In this document: piece by piece, positions 1 through 10,112 of the stretch
How positions within the stretch are numbered: the first letter of the stretch is position 1
How the letters are laid out: every line of letters begins with the position of its first letter
DNA from: JAWRCU01 sp033542235
Lineage (GTDB): Bacteria; Pseudomonadota; Alphaproteobacteria; Rhizobiales; Rhizobiaceae
Reading direction: 5' to 3'
NCBI RefSeq assembly: GCF_033542235.1
Contig: NZ_JAWRCU010000011.1
Span: 1 to 64,000 of the forward strand
Length of the DNA stretch: 64,000 nucleotides
The notes under the pieces: generated by a model
What the model was told of the DNA's origin: nothing
The model's database searches: none
The model's input: only the letters and a program-made list of their open reading frames with translations
Program-made: the position numbers and the translations under genes

Positions 1-6
1 TGAAAA

Positions 7-82
7 GCGCATGCCCCGTCCCCTTTCTGAGTCTCGACAACCAGAAGGTAGACGGAAAATCCCCGTCTTGCGGGGCATGCGC
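7..82. repeat. Perfect 12-base inverted repeat
   Basis: GCGCATGCCCCG at 7-18 is repeated inverted as CGGGGCATGCGC at 71-82, separated by 52 bases. Within the loop a second small stem (ccccg 61-65 with cgggg 71-75) competes. The function is unknown; a degenerate palindromic mosaic element is the simplest reading. Confidence 0.6.
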
Positions 83-236
83 CTGCGGCATTTCGATTCA
101 CCAGAAATTTTCCCCGGACAGCCCTGCGGAAGCCGGGAGAGGCAACCGACATTGCGCACTGGCCTGGGTGTCCTGCAATTCGGTTGACACCGACCTAAAT
201 GGCCTCTGCGCATCGTCGGGGCGTAGTACGACCCAA

Positions 237-285
237 ATGCCAAGCTCCTCCTTATCCCCTGTGGCTCCCCTGTGGGAGAAGGTGG
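237..285. repeat. Dispersed intergenic repeat, copy 1 fragment
   Basis: The stretch begins ATGCCAAGCTC and continues through a CCCCTGTGG...GAGAAGG block that matches 14302-14337 between dnaQ and secB. It looks like a fragment of a short interspersed palindromic repeat of the kind common in rhizobial intergenic regions. Confidence 0.55.
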
Positions 286-680
286 CTCAGCGCGAAGCGC
301 CGGGACGGATGAGCGACTATCTGAGGTGTCAAGTTGCATTAGCGAACTCGATGCGCGCATCGCGTGCTGTGCTTCTGGAGAGACCAGGTGCTGAGGAGTT
401 CACCAGCGCCTGAGACACCATCATCGAGCGCTTTCTCTGGCAACGCGCCCTGCAAACCCCTACTCCGTCTCGGCGCTGCGCGCCGATCCACCTTGCACAC
501 AAGGGGCTAGCGTGCGCACACATCTGATTCGGAGGCGCCGCTTCTTCGACGGGCCGGAGACCGGGGAAGGCACCTTTTCCAGGCTGTTGCGCCCGACTGT
601 CGACAAATCCGCCCCTTCACCCCGCGTTCCGCTAAGCCATTGATTTTATTGGTCGAAAATCACATGTGAGCGCACTCTAG

Positions 681-757
681 CCAACAAGGGGAGAAGGGGG
701 AGCCTCGCATTTCCGCTTCAGCCAATCCTCCGGGTTCGGTGATTAGCTTTCAGCTGA
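681..757. repeat. Dispersed intergenic repeat, second part
   Basis: This segment aligns with 14321-14398: both have GGAGAAGG, then AGCC, a GCC(A)ATC block, a CCGG block, GATT and a terminal CAGCT. The two parts of the repeat that are contiguous at 14.3 kb are therefore separated by about 400 bases here. Confidence 0.5.
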
Positions 758-835
758 ACGCCTTCTTCACCCAGTGGCTTTTCCCGACAGGGAGGGGCGG
801 GTGACGTAAACTCAAAAACCCGAAGGCTCTGGGCG

Positions 836-884
836 ACATGTCCGACACATTGCCTTCAGGACATATCTGACACATGCCTTCAGT
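836..884. repeat. Tandem repeat of a 24/25-base unit
   Basis: Two adjacent units, 836-860 and 861-884, share ACAT, TC, GACACAT and GCCTTCAG with only a few differences. They stand just downstream of the mnmG stop. The pattern recalls subterminal repeats at the end of an insertion sequence, but no transposase remains next to it. Confidence 0.6.
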
Positions 885-938
885 AGTTGGCCTTGCTCTT
901 TCAGTCGACCGCCACCGCTGGACTGTTCTCGCCCCGGC

Positions 939-2810
939 TCACGCCGCCCCTTTCCGCAGCTCGATCTCGGCATTCCTTATATATGCCAGGATCAGCCCGA
1001 GCGCCGCGGGCGTCATGCCATCGATGCGCTGCGCCTCGGCAATTGACCGCGGCTTGCGGATACGCATCTTCTGTTTGAGTTCGTTCGAAAGACCGGGAAG
1101 GTCCGTGAAGTCCAGATCAGCAGGGATGGACCGAGCTTCTTCTCGACGCACGACCGCCGCGTCGGCGGCCTGGCGGTCGAGATAAACCGCATATTTCGCT
1201 TCGGTCTCGAGCGCCTCTGCCGACCGCTCGTCGATGCCGCCAAGTTCCGGCCAGATCGTCTTGAGCCGCTCCAGATCGACGTCACGATAGGCAAGAAGAT
1301 CGAATGCTGATCGACGAACCCCATCGCGATTCATTTCGAGTCCGAATCGGGCCGCTTCGTTCGGGGTGAGCGTCAGGCTCTTAGCCAGCGTTCGTGCGCG
1401 CCCCAATGCGTCCTGTCTTGACCTGAACCGGCCTGCCCGCTCGGACTGGACGATCCCGAGTTTCATCCCGAGGGGAGTCAGCCGATCGTCTGCATTGTCG
1501 GCACGCAGCGACAGTCGAAACTCGGCGCGCGAGGTAAACATGCGGTAGGGCTCGGTGATCCCGTTGCTGGTGAGGTCGTCGATCATCACGCCGATATAGG
1601 CGTCGGCTCGCCCGAAGCTCATCTCGCCGGCGTCGGAAGCTTTGCGCGCCGCATTGATGCCGGCGACAATGCCCTGTGCAGCAGCCTCCTCATAACCCGT
1701 CGTGCCGTTGATCTGCCCAGCCAGGAAAAGGCCAGAAATGCGCTGTGTTTCCAATGACTTAGATAGCTCGCGCGGATCTATGTGATCATATTCTATCGCA
1801 TAGCCGGGCTGCAGCATGCTGGCCCGTTCAAGCCCGGGAATCGTCTTCAATATGTCGAGCTGGACTTCCTCCGGCAGCGAAGTCGAGATTCCGTTGGGAT
1901 AGATCGTATCGTCCTTGAGCCCCTCAGGCTCGAGGAAGATCTGATGGCCGTCGCGATCGCCGAATTTGACGATCTTGTCCTCGATCGATGGGCAATAACG
2001 CGGCCCGATGCCTTCGATCGACCCGGAATACATGGCGGAGCGGCTGAGATTGGCTCTTATCACTTCATGTGTTGCCGGCGTCGTACGGGTGACCCCGCAG
2101 GCGATCTGCCGGTTTGCCAGACGATCGGTCATAAGCGAGAAGAAGGCTGGCACCTCATCCGCAGCCTGCATGTCCAGCGACGCCCAATCGATACTGCGCC
2201 CGTCGAGCCTCGGCGGGGTGCCCGTCTTCAGCCGGCCGAGCTTGAATCCGGCGCGGACGAAGGTCCCAGACAGTCCCACCGACGCCTTTTCATTCATTCG
2301 GCCCGCTGGAAATTTGCGCTCTCCGATATGGATCAGCCCGCGCAGGAATGTGCCGGTCGTCAGCACGACGGCACCGCAAGAGAGCAGGCGCCCATCCGCC
2401 ATCGCGACCCCGGCAACGCGTCCTTCGGCTATCGACAGATCGACCACTTCTCCTTCGACCACAGTAAGTTTCGGCTGCGAATCGATCGCGGCGCGCATGG
2501 CGTTGCGGTAAAGCCTGCGATCGGCCTGGGTGCGCGGACCGCGCACAGCGGGGCCCTTGCGGCGATTGAGCAATCGGAACTGAATGCCGGCTGCGTCGGC
2601 GACCCGTCCCATCAGCCCGTCCAGCGCATCGATCTCGCGGACGAGGTGGCCTTTGCCGAGTCCGCCGATTGCCGGGTTGCAGGACATCACGCCGATCGTG
2701 TCGGCGCTGAGGGTGACAAGCGCGGTCTCGGCGCCGGCCCGCGCCGATGCGGCCGCGGCTTCACAGCCGGCATGACCGCCCCCGATGACGATGACATCGA
2801 ACTTCTGCAT
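939..2810 (-). CDS. mnmG: tRNA uridine-5-carboxymethylaminomethyl modification enzyme MnmG (GidA)
   Basis: MnmG is the FAD-binding partner of MnmE. The complex installs the carboxymethylaminomethyl group at C5 of the wobble uridine (U34) in several tRNAs. The 623-residue product has the usual length. The dinucleotide-binding GGGHAGCEA lies near residue 10, followed by the GGLGKGHLVREIDALDG signature, the TTGTFLRG segment, and the C-terminal GLFLAGQINGTTGYEEAA and RAEFRLSLRADNADDRL blocks. The open frame extends further upstream, but the family always starts MxxFDVIVIGGG, which fixes the ATG at 2810. mnmE is upstream on the same strand, separated by 544 bases that hold parS-like sites and a palindromic element. 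rsmG, the normal downstream neighbour, is not seen. Confidence 0.97.
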   Translation of the reverse strand: MQKFDVIVIGGGHAGCEAAAASARAGAETALVTLSADTIGVMSCNPAIGGLGKGHLVREIDALDGLMGRVADAAGIQFRLLNRRKGPAVRGPRTQADRRLYRNAMRAAIDSQPKLTVVEGEVVDLSIAEGRVAGVAMADGRLLSCGAVVLTTGTFLRGLIHIGERKFPAGRMNEKASVGLSGTFVRAGFKLGRLKTGTPPRLDGRSIDWASLDMQAADEVPAFFSLMTDRLANRQIACGVTRTTPATHEVIRANLSRSAMYSGSIEGIGPRYCPSIEDKIVKFGDRDGHQIFLEPEGLKDDTIYPNGISTSLPEEVQLDILKTIPGLERASMLQPGYAIEYDHIDPRELSKSLETQRISGLFLAGQINGTTGYEEAAAQGIVAGINAARKASDAGEMSFGRADAYIGVMIDDLTSNGITEPYRMFTSRAEFRLSLRADNADDRLTPLGMKLGIVQSERAGRFRSRQDALGRARTLAKSLTLTPNEAARFGLEMNRDGVRRSAFDLLAYRDVDLERLKTIWPELGGIDERSAEALETEAKYAVYLDRQAADAAVVRREEARSIPADLDFTDLPGLSNELKQKMRIRKPRSIAEAQRIDGMTPAALGLILAYIRNAEIELRKGAA

Positions 2811-2865
2811 AGGCCAGCCCTTCGTCCTCAAGCGCCGCTTTGTCAAGTTGTGCGGGGATCGTTTC

Positions 2866-2881
2866 GGATTCACGTGAAACA
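2866..2881. other. parS-like ParB-binding site
   Basis: GGATTCACGTGAAACA matches the near-universal parS palindrome TGTTTCACGTGAAACA at 14 of 16 positions, including the full CACGTG core and one perfect half-site. It lies 56 bases upstream of the mnmG start. Chromosomal parS sites cluster close to the origin in alphaproteobacteria. Confidence 0.7.
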
Positions 2882-3030
2882 TTTTGGCGGCAATCATGCA
2901 CACATCCGGCGAGCCGCTGTGAGCTTTTTGCGCAGGACCCAGCGCAAAAAGGAGAATTAGGACCGTGCTATGGCGGGCACATTGCCACGTGCGAGACGCG
3001 CGCCTGACTTTACCGCGGCAAGGCTGACAG

Positions 3031-3186
3031 CGCCCCCCTGTCCTGCCGGACATCTTCTCCCCATGGGGGGAGGTCGGACGGCCGCTTGGATTTCGTCAAT
3101 GGTCAGCGTCTGAGATTGGCGAAACCGCTGATGACGGCCGATCTCGCCCCTCGTGGTGGAGATGTCCGGCAGGACAGAGGGGGGCG
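3031..3186. repeat. RIME-like palindromic intergenic element
   Basis: The outer arms (3031-3054 and 3161-3186) are complementary over 24 bases apart from a two-base insertion; both carry TGTCCTGCCGGACATC or its complement. A CTTCTCCCC..GGGGGGAG hairpin lies inside the left half. Such elements are scattered through intergenic regions of rhizobial genomes. The arms and low-complexity C/G runs are visible directly; the family name is inference from style. Confidence 0.75.
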
Positions 3187-3290
3187 ACGTAGGGCACTTA
3201 CCTTCCGCACTTCCCAGGGAAACGTCTGTTTCCGCAGTTCTTCACCGTCAGATAGCTGCAAACGCCAAATTCATGGCGCCGCATGTGCAG

Positions 3291-3306
3291 TGTTTCACGT
3301 GAATCC
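3291..3306. other. parS-like ParB-binding site
   Basis: TGTTTCACGTGAATCC matches the parS consensus at 14 of 16 positions, with a perfect left half-site and core. It is 51 bases from the next site at 3342 and shares its GAATC right-half variant, which suggests a local duplication. Confidence 0.75.
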
Positions 3307-3341
3307 GGCGGCCCGTCGCCGATCACCGTCCCCTCGCCGTC

Positions 3342-3357
3342 TGTTTCACGTGAATCA
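3342..3357. other. parS-like ParB-binding site (best match)
   Basis: TGTTTCACGTGAATCA matches parS at 15 of 16 positions. It overlaps the last codon and stop of mnmE by three bases (mnmE ends at 3355 on the minus strand). It is about 7 kb from the predicted oriC, which is within the usual range for ParB loading sites. Confidence 0.85.
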
Positions 3358-4680
3358 CTTGCCGATACAGAACTCCGAGAAGATGACCCCGAGCACCTCC
3401 TCCACATCCACGGTGCCGGCAATTTTCCCGAAAGCTTGGCTTGCGAGCCGAAGCTCCTCGGCACGCACCTCGAGGTCCGCACCTTCCCTAAGCGACCCGG
3501 TCAGGCGCCCCGCGGCTTCCCTGAGCAGGGCGACATGACGAGCTCGAGCCGGAAGCAGGCTTTCGACCGCGCCGATTGCCGCTCCTGCCTTGTTCGCGAT
3601 CAGCCCAAGAAGCTGGTCGACACCCTCTCCGGTCTTGACGGAGATCGTCAGGTCGAAATGGCCGCCGGCAGACACCAAGCGGCGGTCGACCAGATCGGCC
3701 TTGCTGCCGACCCTCAGCCTCTCCGCCTGTGATTCAGGAAACGTTAACCCTGCCGGGGTGCTCATGTCTTCCAGCAGCACCACAAGGTCTGCCTTACGCA
3801 CGCTCTCCAGCGCCCGCTCAATGCCAATCGTCTCGACCTTCCCCGCGCCCTCACGAATTCCGGCCGTGTCGGTCACCACCACCTTTACCCCGTCAAGATC
3901 GAGGGCGACATGCACGAGGTCCCGCGTTGTGCCCGGTTCGTCGGTGACGATCGCGACGTCGCGGCGCGCCAGCGCATTGATTAGGCTCGACTTGCCGGCA
4001 TTGGGCGCGCCAGCAATCACGACGGAATAGCCCTCCCGGATAATCTCCGCACGGTGGAAACCTTCCACATGCGTCCCGATCTCGCCGACCAGCGCAGCGA
4101 CGTCCTGCCAGACCTGATCGGAGACGGAGCCGGGGACATCGCCTTCGTCGGCGAAATCGAGCTCGGCTTCGATCATCGCCCGCGCATGCACGATGCGCTT
4201 GCGCCAGCCGGTATAGATCGAGCTTTGTGCGCCGCCGGCACTCACCACTGAAAAGCGCCGCTGCGCCTCCGTCTCGGCCGAAATCAAGTCGGCCAGCGCT
4301 TCAGCCTCGGTCAGGTCCATCTTGCCGTTGAGAAAGGCCCGGCGGGTGAATTCACCCGCTTCTGCAGCACGCAGGCCAGGGATGCGCGAAAGCGCCCCGG
4401 TCATCGCGTCGACCACTGCCCGCCCGCCATGGACGTGCAGCTCGGCACAATCTTCTCCCGTAAAGCTAGCGGGTTCAGCAAAGAACAACACGAGGCCTCG
4501 ATCGATCAGATCGCCGCTTGTCGACCGAAAATCCGACAGAACGGCTCGCCGTGCCGGCGGCACTTTTCCGGCGATCGCCTCCAGCGCCAATCGCGAATGG
4601 GGACCCGACAGCCTGATAACCGCGACGCCCGATGGCGGCCTGCCGCTCGACAACGCAAAAATCGTGTCCGGGAATTGCAT
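3355..4680 (-). CDS. mnmE: tRNA modification GTPase MnmE (TrmE)
   Basis: MnmE is the G-protein partner of MnmG in wobble-uridine modification. The 441-residue protein has the N-terminal formyl-THF-binding domain, a central helical domain, an inserted Ras-like G domain (G1 GAPNAGKS at about 224-231, DTAG at about 271-274), and the C-terminal FCIGK carrying the conserved cysteine of the CxGK tail. The usual NKxD guanine-specificity motif reads GSKADL. The frame is open upstream, but the start at 4680 gives the family N-terminus MxxPDTIFALSSG. It runs codirectionally into mnmG across the parS region. Confidence 0.97.
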   Translation of the reverse strand: MQFPDTIFALSSGRPPSGVAVIRLSGPHSRLALEAIAGKVPPARRAVLSDFRSTSGDLIDRGLVLFFAEPASFTGEDCAELHVHGGRAVVDAMTGALSRIPGLRAAEAGEFTRRAFLNGKMDLTEAEALADLISAETEAQRRFSVVSAGGAQSSIYTGWRKRIVHARAMIEAELDFADEGDVPGSVSDQVWQDVAALVGEIGTHVEGFHRAEIIREGYSVVIAGAPNAGKSSLINALARRDVAIVTDEPGTTRDLVHVALDLDGVKVVVTDTAGIREGAGKVETIGIERALESVRKADLVVLLEDMSTPAGLTFPESQAERLRVGSKADLVDRRLVSAGGHFDLTISVKTGEGVDQLLGLIANKAGAAIGAVESLLPARARHVALLREAAGRLTGSLREGADLEVRAEELRLASQAFGKIAGTVDVEEVLGVIFSEFCIGK

Positions 4681-4851
4681 TTGCCGCGGCCTCCACGTCG
4701 CCCTAACTTCGCCAGCAGGTCCCGCAACCTGTCCCAGGGAGTCTGCGGTCAGACCTGTAAGAACCTGTAACAACAGGAACTAACCAGCCATTTGGGAAAA
4801 ACCCTCAAAATGTCCGGCTAGATCCGAACGGCCAATCCCAGAAAGCGACCC

Positions 4852-6870
<2,019 letters not shown>

Positions 6871-6932
6871 GCCAAGTGGGCGGCGCAAAGGTGTCTTACG
6901 ATTTTACGATGACAACCTACGCCACCGGTCTT

Positions 6933-6985
6933 AGAGCGGCTGACGCCGGACAAATCCCGGCTGCCGCTCTATCTGTCTGTTTTTG
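6933..6985 (+). terminator. Probable rho-independent terminator
   Basis: AGAGCGGC (6933-6940) pairs with GCCGCTCT (6963-6970), and inside it GCCGG pairs with CCGGC. A run of five T (6980-6984) follows about ten bases later. A second perfect hairpin, TTGGCATC with GATGCCAA, occupies 6983-7003. The position fits termination of the upstream DUF255 gene. Confidence 0.5.
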
Positions 6986-7077
6986 GCATCTGTGCGATGC
7001 CAAGTGATTTCACGTGGCAGCAAAATGCTTTCGGCACGCATTCGTGGCTTGTTCCACCACTACCTGCTTAGAGTGCC

Positions 7078-8343
7078 TCAGGTGTTCATCGAATCGAAGA
7101 ACTCGGAATTGCTCTTCGTCTGCTTGAGCTTGTCGATGAGGAATTCGATCGCGTCCGTGGTGCCCATCGGCGCCAGGATCCGGCGCAGCACGAAGATCTT
7201 CTGGAGGTCGGCGCGAGGCACCAGCAAATCCTCCTTACGCGTGCCGGACTTGAGGATGTCCATGGCGGGGTAGATGCGCTTGTCGGCGACCTTGCGGTCG
7301 AGCACAATTTCGGAGTTGCCTGTCCCCTTGAACTCTTCGAAAATCACCTCGTCCATGCGGCTTCCGGTATCGATCAGCGCAGTCGCGATGATGGTGAGCG
7401 AACCGCCCTCTTCGATGTTGCGCGCCGCGCCGAAGAAGCGCTTCGGCCGCTGCAGGGCGTTGGCGTCGACACCGCCGGTAAGCACCTTGCCGGATGATGG
7501 CACCACCGTATTGTAGGCGCGGCCGAGGCGCGTGATGGAATCGAGCAGGATGACCACGTCGCGGCCATGCTCGACAAGGCGTTTCGCCTTCTCGATTACC
7601 ATCTCGGCGACCTGGACGTGGCGCGCCGCCGGCTCGTCGAAGGTCGAGGAGACCACCTCACCCTTCACAGAACGCTGCATGTCGGTCACTTCTTCCGGCC
7701 GCTCGTCAATCAGGAGAACGATGAGGTAGCACTCGGGATGGTTGGCCGTGATCGAATGGGCGATGTTCTGCAGGAGCACCGTCTTGCCGGTGCGCGGCTG
7801 CGCGACGATCAGCGCGCGCTGTCCTTTGCCAAGCGGCGCGACCAGGTCGATCACGCGCGGCGAAATGTCCTTGGTTGTCGGATTGTCGATCTCCATCTTC
7901 AGCCGCTTGGTCGGGTAGAGCGGCGTCAGATTGTCAAAATGGATCTTGTGCCTGATCTTCTCCGGATCATCGAAGTTGATCGAGTTGACCTTGAGCAGTG
8001 CAAAGTACCGTTCGCCTTCTTTCGGGCTACGGATCGGTCCTTCGACCGTATCGCCTGTCTTCAGCGAGAAACGCCGGATCTGTGAGGGCGAGATATAGAT
8101 GTCGTCCGGGCCGGGAAGATAGTTGGCGTTGGCGGAGCGCAAAAAGCCGAAGCCGTCCTGCAGCACTTCGACCACACCGTCGCCGATGATCTCGACATCC
8201 TGCGCAGCGAGCTTCTTCAGGATCGCGAACATCAGCTCCTGCTTGCGCATGACGCTCGCATTCTCGACCTCGAGCGATTCGGCGAACGCGATCAGGTCCG
8301 TCGGCTTCTTGTTCTTGAATTCCTGTAATTTCATTTCCTGCAT
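7078..8343 (-). CDS. rho: Transcription termination factor Rho
   Basis: Rho is the hexameric RNA helicase that ends transcription at C-rich unstructured sites. The 421-residue protein has the N-terminal helical and cold-shock RNA-binding domains (GFGFLRS near residue 65), the P-loop AQPRTGKT (181-188), the Walker B VVILLDSITRLGRAYN segment and the Q/R-loop region. The start at 8343 gives the rhizobial N-terminus MQEMKLQEF; MKLQEF nine bases further in is the alternative. Rho lies between mnmE and hemJ on the minus strand, the order found around the origin in related genomes. Confidence 0.97.
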   Translation of the reverse strand: MQEMKLQEFKNKKPTDLIAFAESLEVENASVMRKQELMFAILKKLAAQDVEIIGDGVVEVLQDGFGFLRSANANYLPGPDDIYISPSQIRRFSLKTGDTVEGPIRSPKEGERYFALLKVNSINFDDPEKIRHKIHFDNLTPLYPTKRLKMEIDNPTTKDISPRVIDLVAPLGKGQRALIVAQPRTGKTVLLQNIAHSITANHPECYLIVLLIDERPEEVTDMQRSVKGEVVSSTFDEPAARHVQVAEMVIEKAKRLVEHGRDVVILLDSITRLGRAYNTVVPSSGKVLTGGVDANALQRPKRFFGAARNIEEGGSLTIIATALIDTGSRMDEVIFEEFKGTGNSEIVLDRKVADKRIYPAMDILKSGTRKEDLLVPRADLQKIFVLRRILAPMGTTDAIEFLIDKLKQTKSNSEFFDSMNT

Positions 8344-8505
8344 GGGCGTTCTCGGGAAAATGGCGAAGCAGCGGTACGCTAGGCGTGCCGGAAGCGCTGG
8401 CTCAAAAAGGAACAAACGGCGCTAGGCGGGGGAGAGAAGGCCAACTTCTATCCGCGCTAAAGCGAAAGAGCAAGGGCTCTAAGCTCGAACCCCACAGCCG
8501 CCAAG

Positions 8506-9045
8506 CTAGAAAGGCTTAACGACAACAAGGATCACGATAGCGATCATAAGTAATGTGGGAACTTCGTTGACGATCCGCCAGTGGCGCGCCGGCCTTTCAT
8601 TGCGATCTTCGGCAAATTTTCTGACTGCAGCCGACAGATAGCCATGCACCCCGGACATTACCAGAACCAGCGCGATCTTGGCGTGCAGCCAGCCGCCGCT
8701 GAAGCCAAAACCTTTCCAGGCAAGCCATAGCCCAGCTGCCCAGGTCGCGAGCATGGCAGGATTGATGATGGCACGCAGCAGCCGCTTCTCCATCACCTTG
8801 AACGTCTCGGACTGCTTCGAGCCGATCTCGGTATCGACATGGTAGACGAAGAGGCGCGGCAGGTAGAGCATGCCCGCCATCCAGGAGATTACCGCGATGA
8901 TGTGGATCGCCTTGATCCAGAGATAGTAGTCATCGGGAACGAGCAAGAAGAGCGCGGCCACCAAAACGACGAAGAGGGCCAGCGCGACCGCGGTTCGAAT
9001 TCCAGGCGATCCGCCGCGAGCGGCAGTGTGCCGAGCCTCGTTCAT
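8506..9045 (-). CDS. hemJ: Protoporphyrinogen IX oxidase HemJ
   Basis: HemJ is the integral-membrane, haem-dependent protoporphyrinogen oxidase used by most alphaproteobacteria in place of HemG/HemY. The 179-residue protein shows four to five hydrophobic segments and the family signature IHIIAVISWMAGMLYLPRLFVYH with its conserved histidines, plus LHAKIALV and the C-terminal VNEVPTLLMI. It overlaps hemE by four bases (ATGA), so the two are translationally coupled; HemE supplies coproporphyrinogen earlier in the same pathway. Confidence 0.93.
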   Translation of the reverse strand: MNEARHTAARGGSPGIRTAVALALFVVLVAALFLLVPDDYYLWIKAIHIIAVISWMAGMLYLPRLFVYHVDTEIGSKQSETFKVMEKRLLRAIINPAMLATWAAGLWLAWKGFGFSGGWLHAKIALVLVMSGVHGYLSAAVRKFAEDRNERPARHWRIVNEVPTLLMIAIVILVVVKPF

Positions 9046-10112
9046 CGCTTCGTCCTCCCGCGGACCCGCGCGATCATTTCCTCGACATGCTCGACGGGTG
9101 TCTCGGGCGTGATGCCGTGACCGAGATTGAAGATGAGCGGCCCTTTACCAAGTTCGTCGAGGATCCGATCGATGCCTTCGGCAAGCGCCCGGCCGCCTGC
9201 AACCAGTCTCAACGGATCGAGATTGCCTTGAACCGGACCAGCCTTCTGCAAATGCCGCGCCTGCGACAACGGCACGGTCCAGTCGAGCCCGAGCGCCGTC
9301 ACGCCCGTCTGCTCCCGGTAACCGCCATAAAGCGCACCCGCACCCTTTGGAAAACCTATGATCGGCACGTCGGGGTAGCTTTCTCGCACCCGCGCGACGA
9401 TCCGTTTCACCGGCGCGACACAAGCTGCCTGGAAAGCCGCTTCATCAAGCACACCTGACCAGGAATCGAATATCTGCAGCGCATCGGCCCCCGCCTCGAT
9501 CTGCCGGACAAGGTAATCGGCGGACCAATCGGCGATAAGGGCGAGCAGCTTCGCGAACGCTTCGGGGTGTCGATAAGCGAAAAGCCTGGCTGGCGCCTGG
9601 TCCGGCGTGCCCTGGCCGGCGATCATGTAGGTCGCGACCGTCCAGGGCGCGCCGGAAAAGCCGATGAGCGTCGTCTCGGCGGGCAGATCCCTCTTCAGCC
9701 GGCGCACGGTTTCGTAGACCGGCTCAAGCTTCTCGTGAAAACGACTGCCGTCCAGGCGTTCGATCTCGCTCGCTGCAATCGGCGTCATCAGCGGACCGAG
9801 CCCCTCCTCGAAACGCAGGTCGCGTCCGAGCGCATGAGGAACGACGAGAATGTCGGAGAACAGGATCGCTGCATCGAAGCCAAAGCGCCGGATCGGCTGC
9901 AGCGTAACCTCGACTGCGGTGTCGGGATTGAAGCAAAGGTCCAGGAAACCACCTGCCTTGGCTCGGGTCTCGCGATATTCGGGAAGATAGCGTCCCGCTT
10001 GGCGCATCAGCCAGATCGGCGGCGGGAAGACCGCCTTGCCCTGCAGCACCTCCAGCACTGTTTTCCTGCCGGCCACGGCGTCTCCAGCCTCGCGCTTCAA
10101 ATCAATATTCAT
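9042..10112 (-). CDS. hemE: Uroporphyrinogen decarboxylase HemE
   Basis: HemE decarboxylates the four acetate side chains of uroporphyrinogen III to give coproporphyrinogen III in the cytosol. The 356-residue product has the signature PIWLMRQAGRYLPEYR (32-47), the FSDILVVPHALG block and GFSGAPWT. The ATG at 10112 is the first in frame. hemJ follows with a four-base overlap. Its upstream side faces the 360-base gap that is the predicted replication origin, as in Caulobacter, where the strongest hemE promoter lies inside the origin. Confidence 0.97.
   Translation of the reverse strand: MNIDLKREAGDAVAGRKTVLEVLQGKAVFPPPIWLMRQAGRYLPEYRETRAKAGGFLDLCFNPDTAVEVTLQPIRRFGFDAAILFSDILVVPHALGRDLRFEEGLGPLMTPIAASEIERLDGSRFHEKLEPVYETVRRLKRDLPAETTLIGFSGAPWTVATYMIAGQGTPDQAPARLFAYRHPEAFAKLLALIADWSADYLVRQIEAGADALQIFDSWSGVLDEAAFQAACVAPVKRIVARVRESYPDVPIIGFPKGAGALYGGYREQTGVTALGLDWTVPLSQARHLQKAGPVQGNLDPLRLVAGGRALAEGIDRILDELGKGPLIFNLGHGITPETPVEHVEEMIARVRGRTKR

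Larger units (their letters stand above)
1..938. other. Repeat-rich intergenic region, no gene seen
   Basis: No convincing coding region is visible on either strand: the short open frames (for example 168-413 plus and 329-523 minus) have no recognisable family and overlap repeat sequence. The stretch holds a perfect 12-base inverted repeat (7-18 and 71-82), fragments of a dispersed repeat also found at about 14.3 kb, and a short tandem repeat at 836-884. In related bacteria rsmG normally sits directly downstream of mnmG, so its absence here is noteworthy; it may lie beyond the left edge of the window. Confidence 0.7.
2811..3354. other. mnmG-mnmE intergenic region with parS-like sites and a palindromic element
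   Basis: This 544-base gap carries no gene. It holds three near-copies of the ParB-binding palindrome TGTTTCACGTGAAACA (2866, 3291 and 3342) and a palindromic mosaic element of about 156 bases (3031-3186). Small open frames across it are products of the repeats. Together with the neighbouring hemE origin gap it points to the centromere-like region of the chromosome. Confidence 0.8.

Noticed and set aside
168..413. Small plus-strand open frame in the left gap
   Set aside because: It runs through the dispersed repeat, has no ribosome-binding site and no recognisable family.
7006..7021. A fourth parS-like sequence (GATTTCACGTGGCAGC)
   Set aside because: Only the left half and core match; the right half-site is lost, so ParB binding is unlikely.
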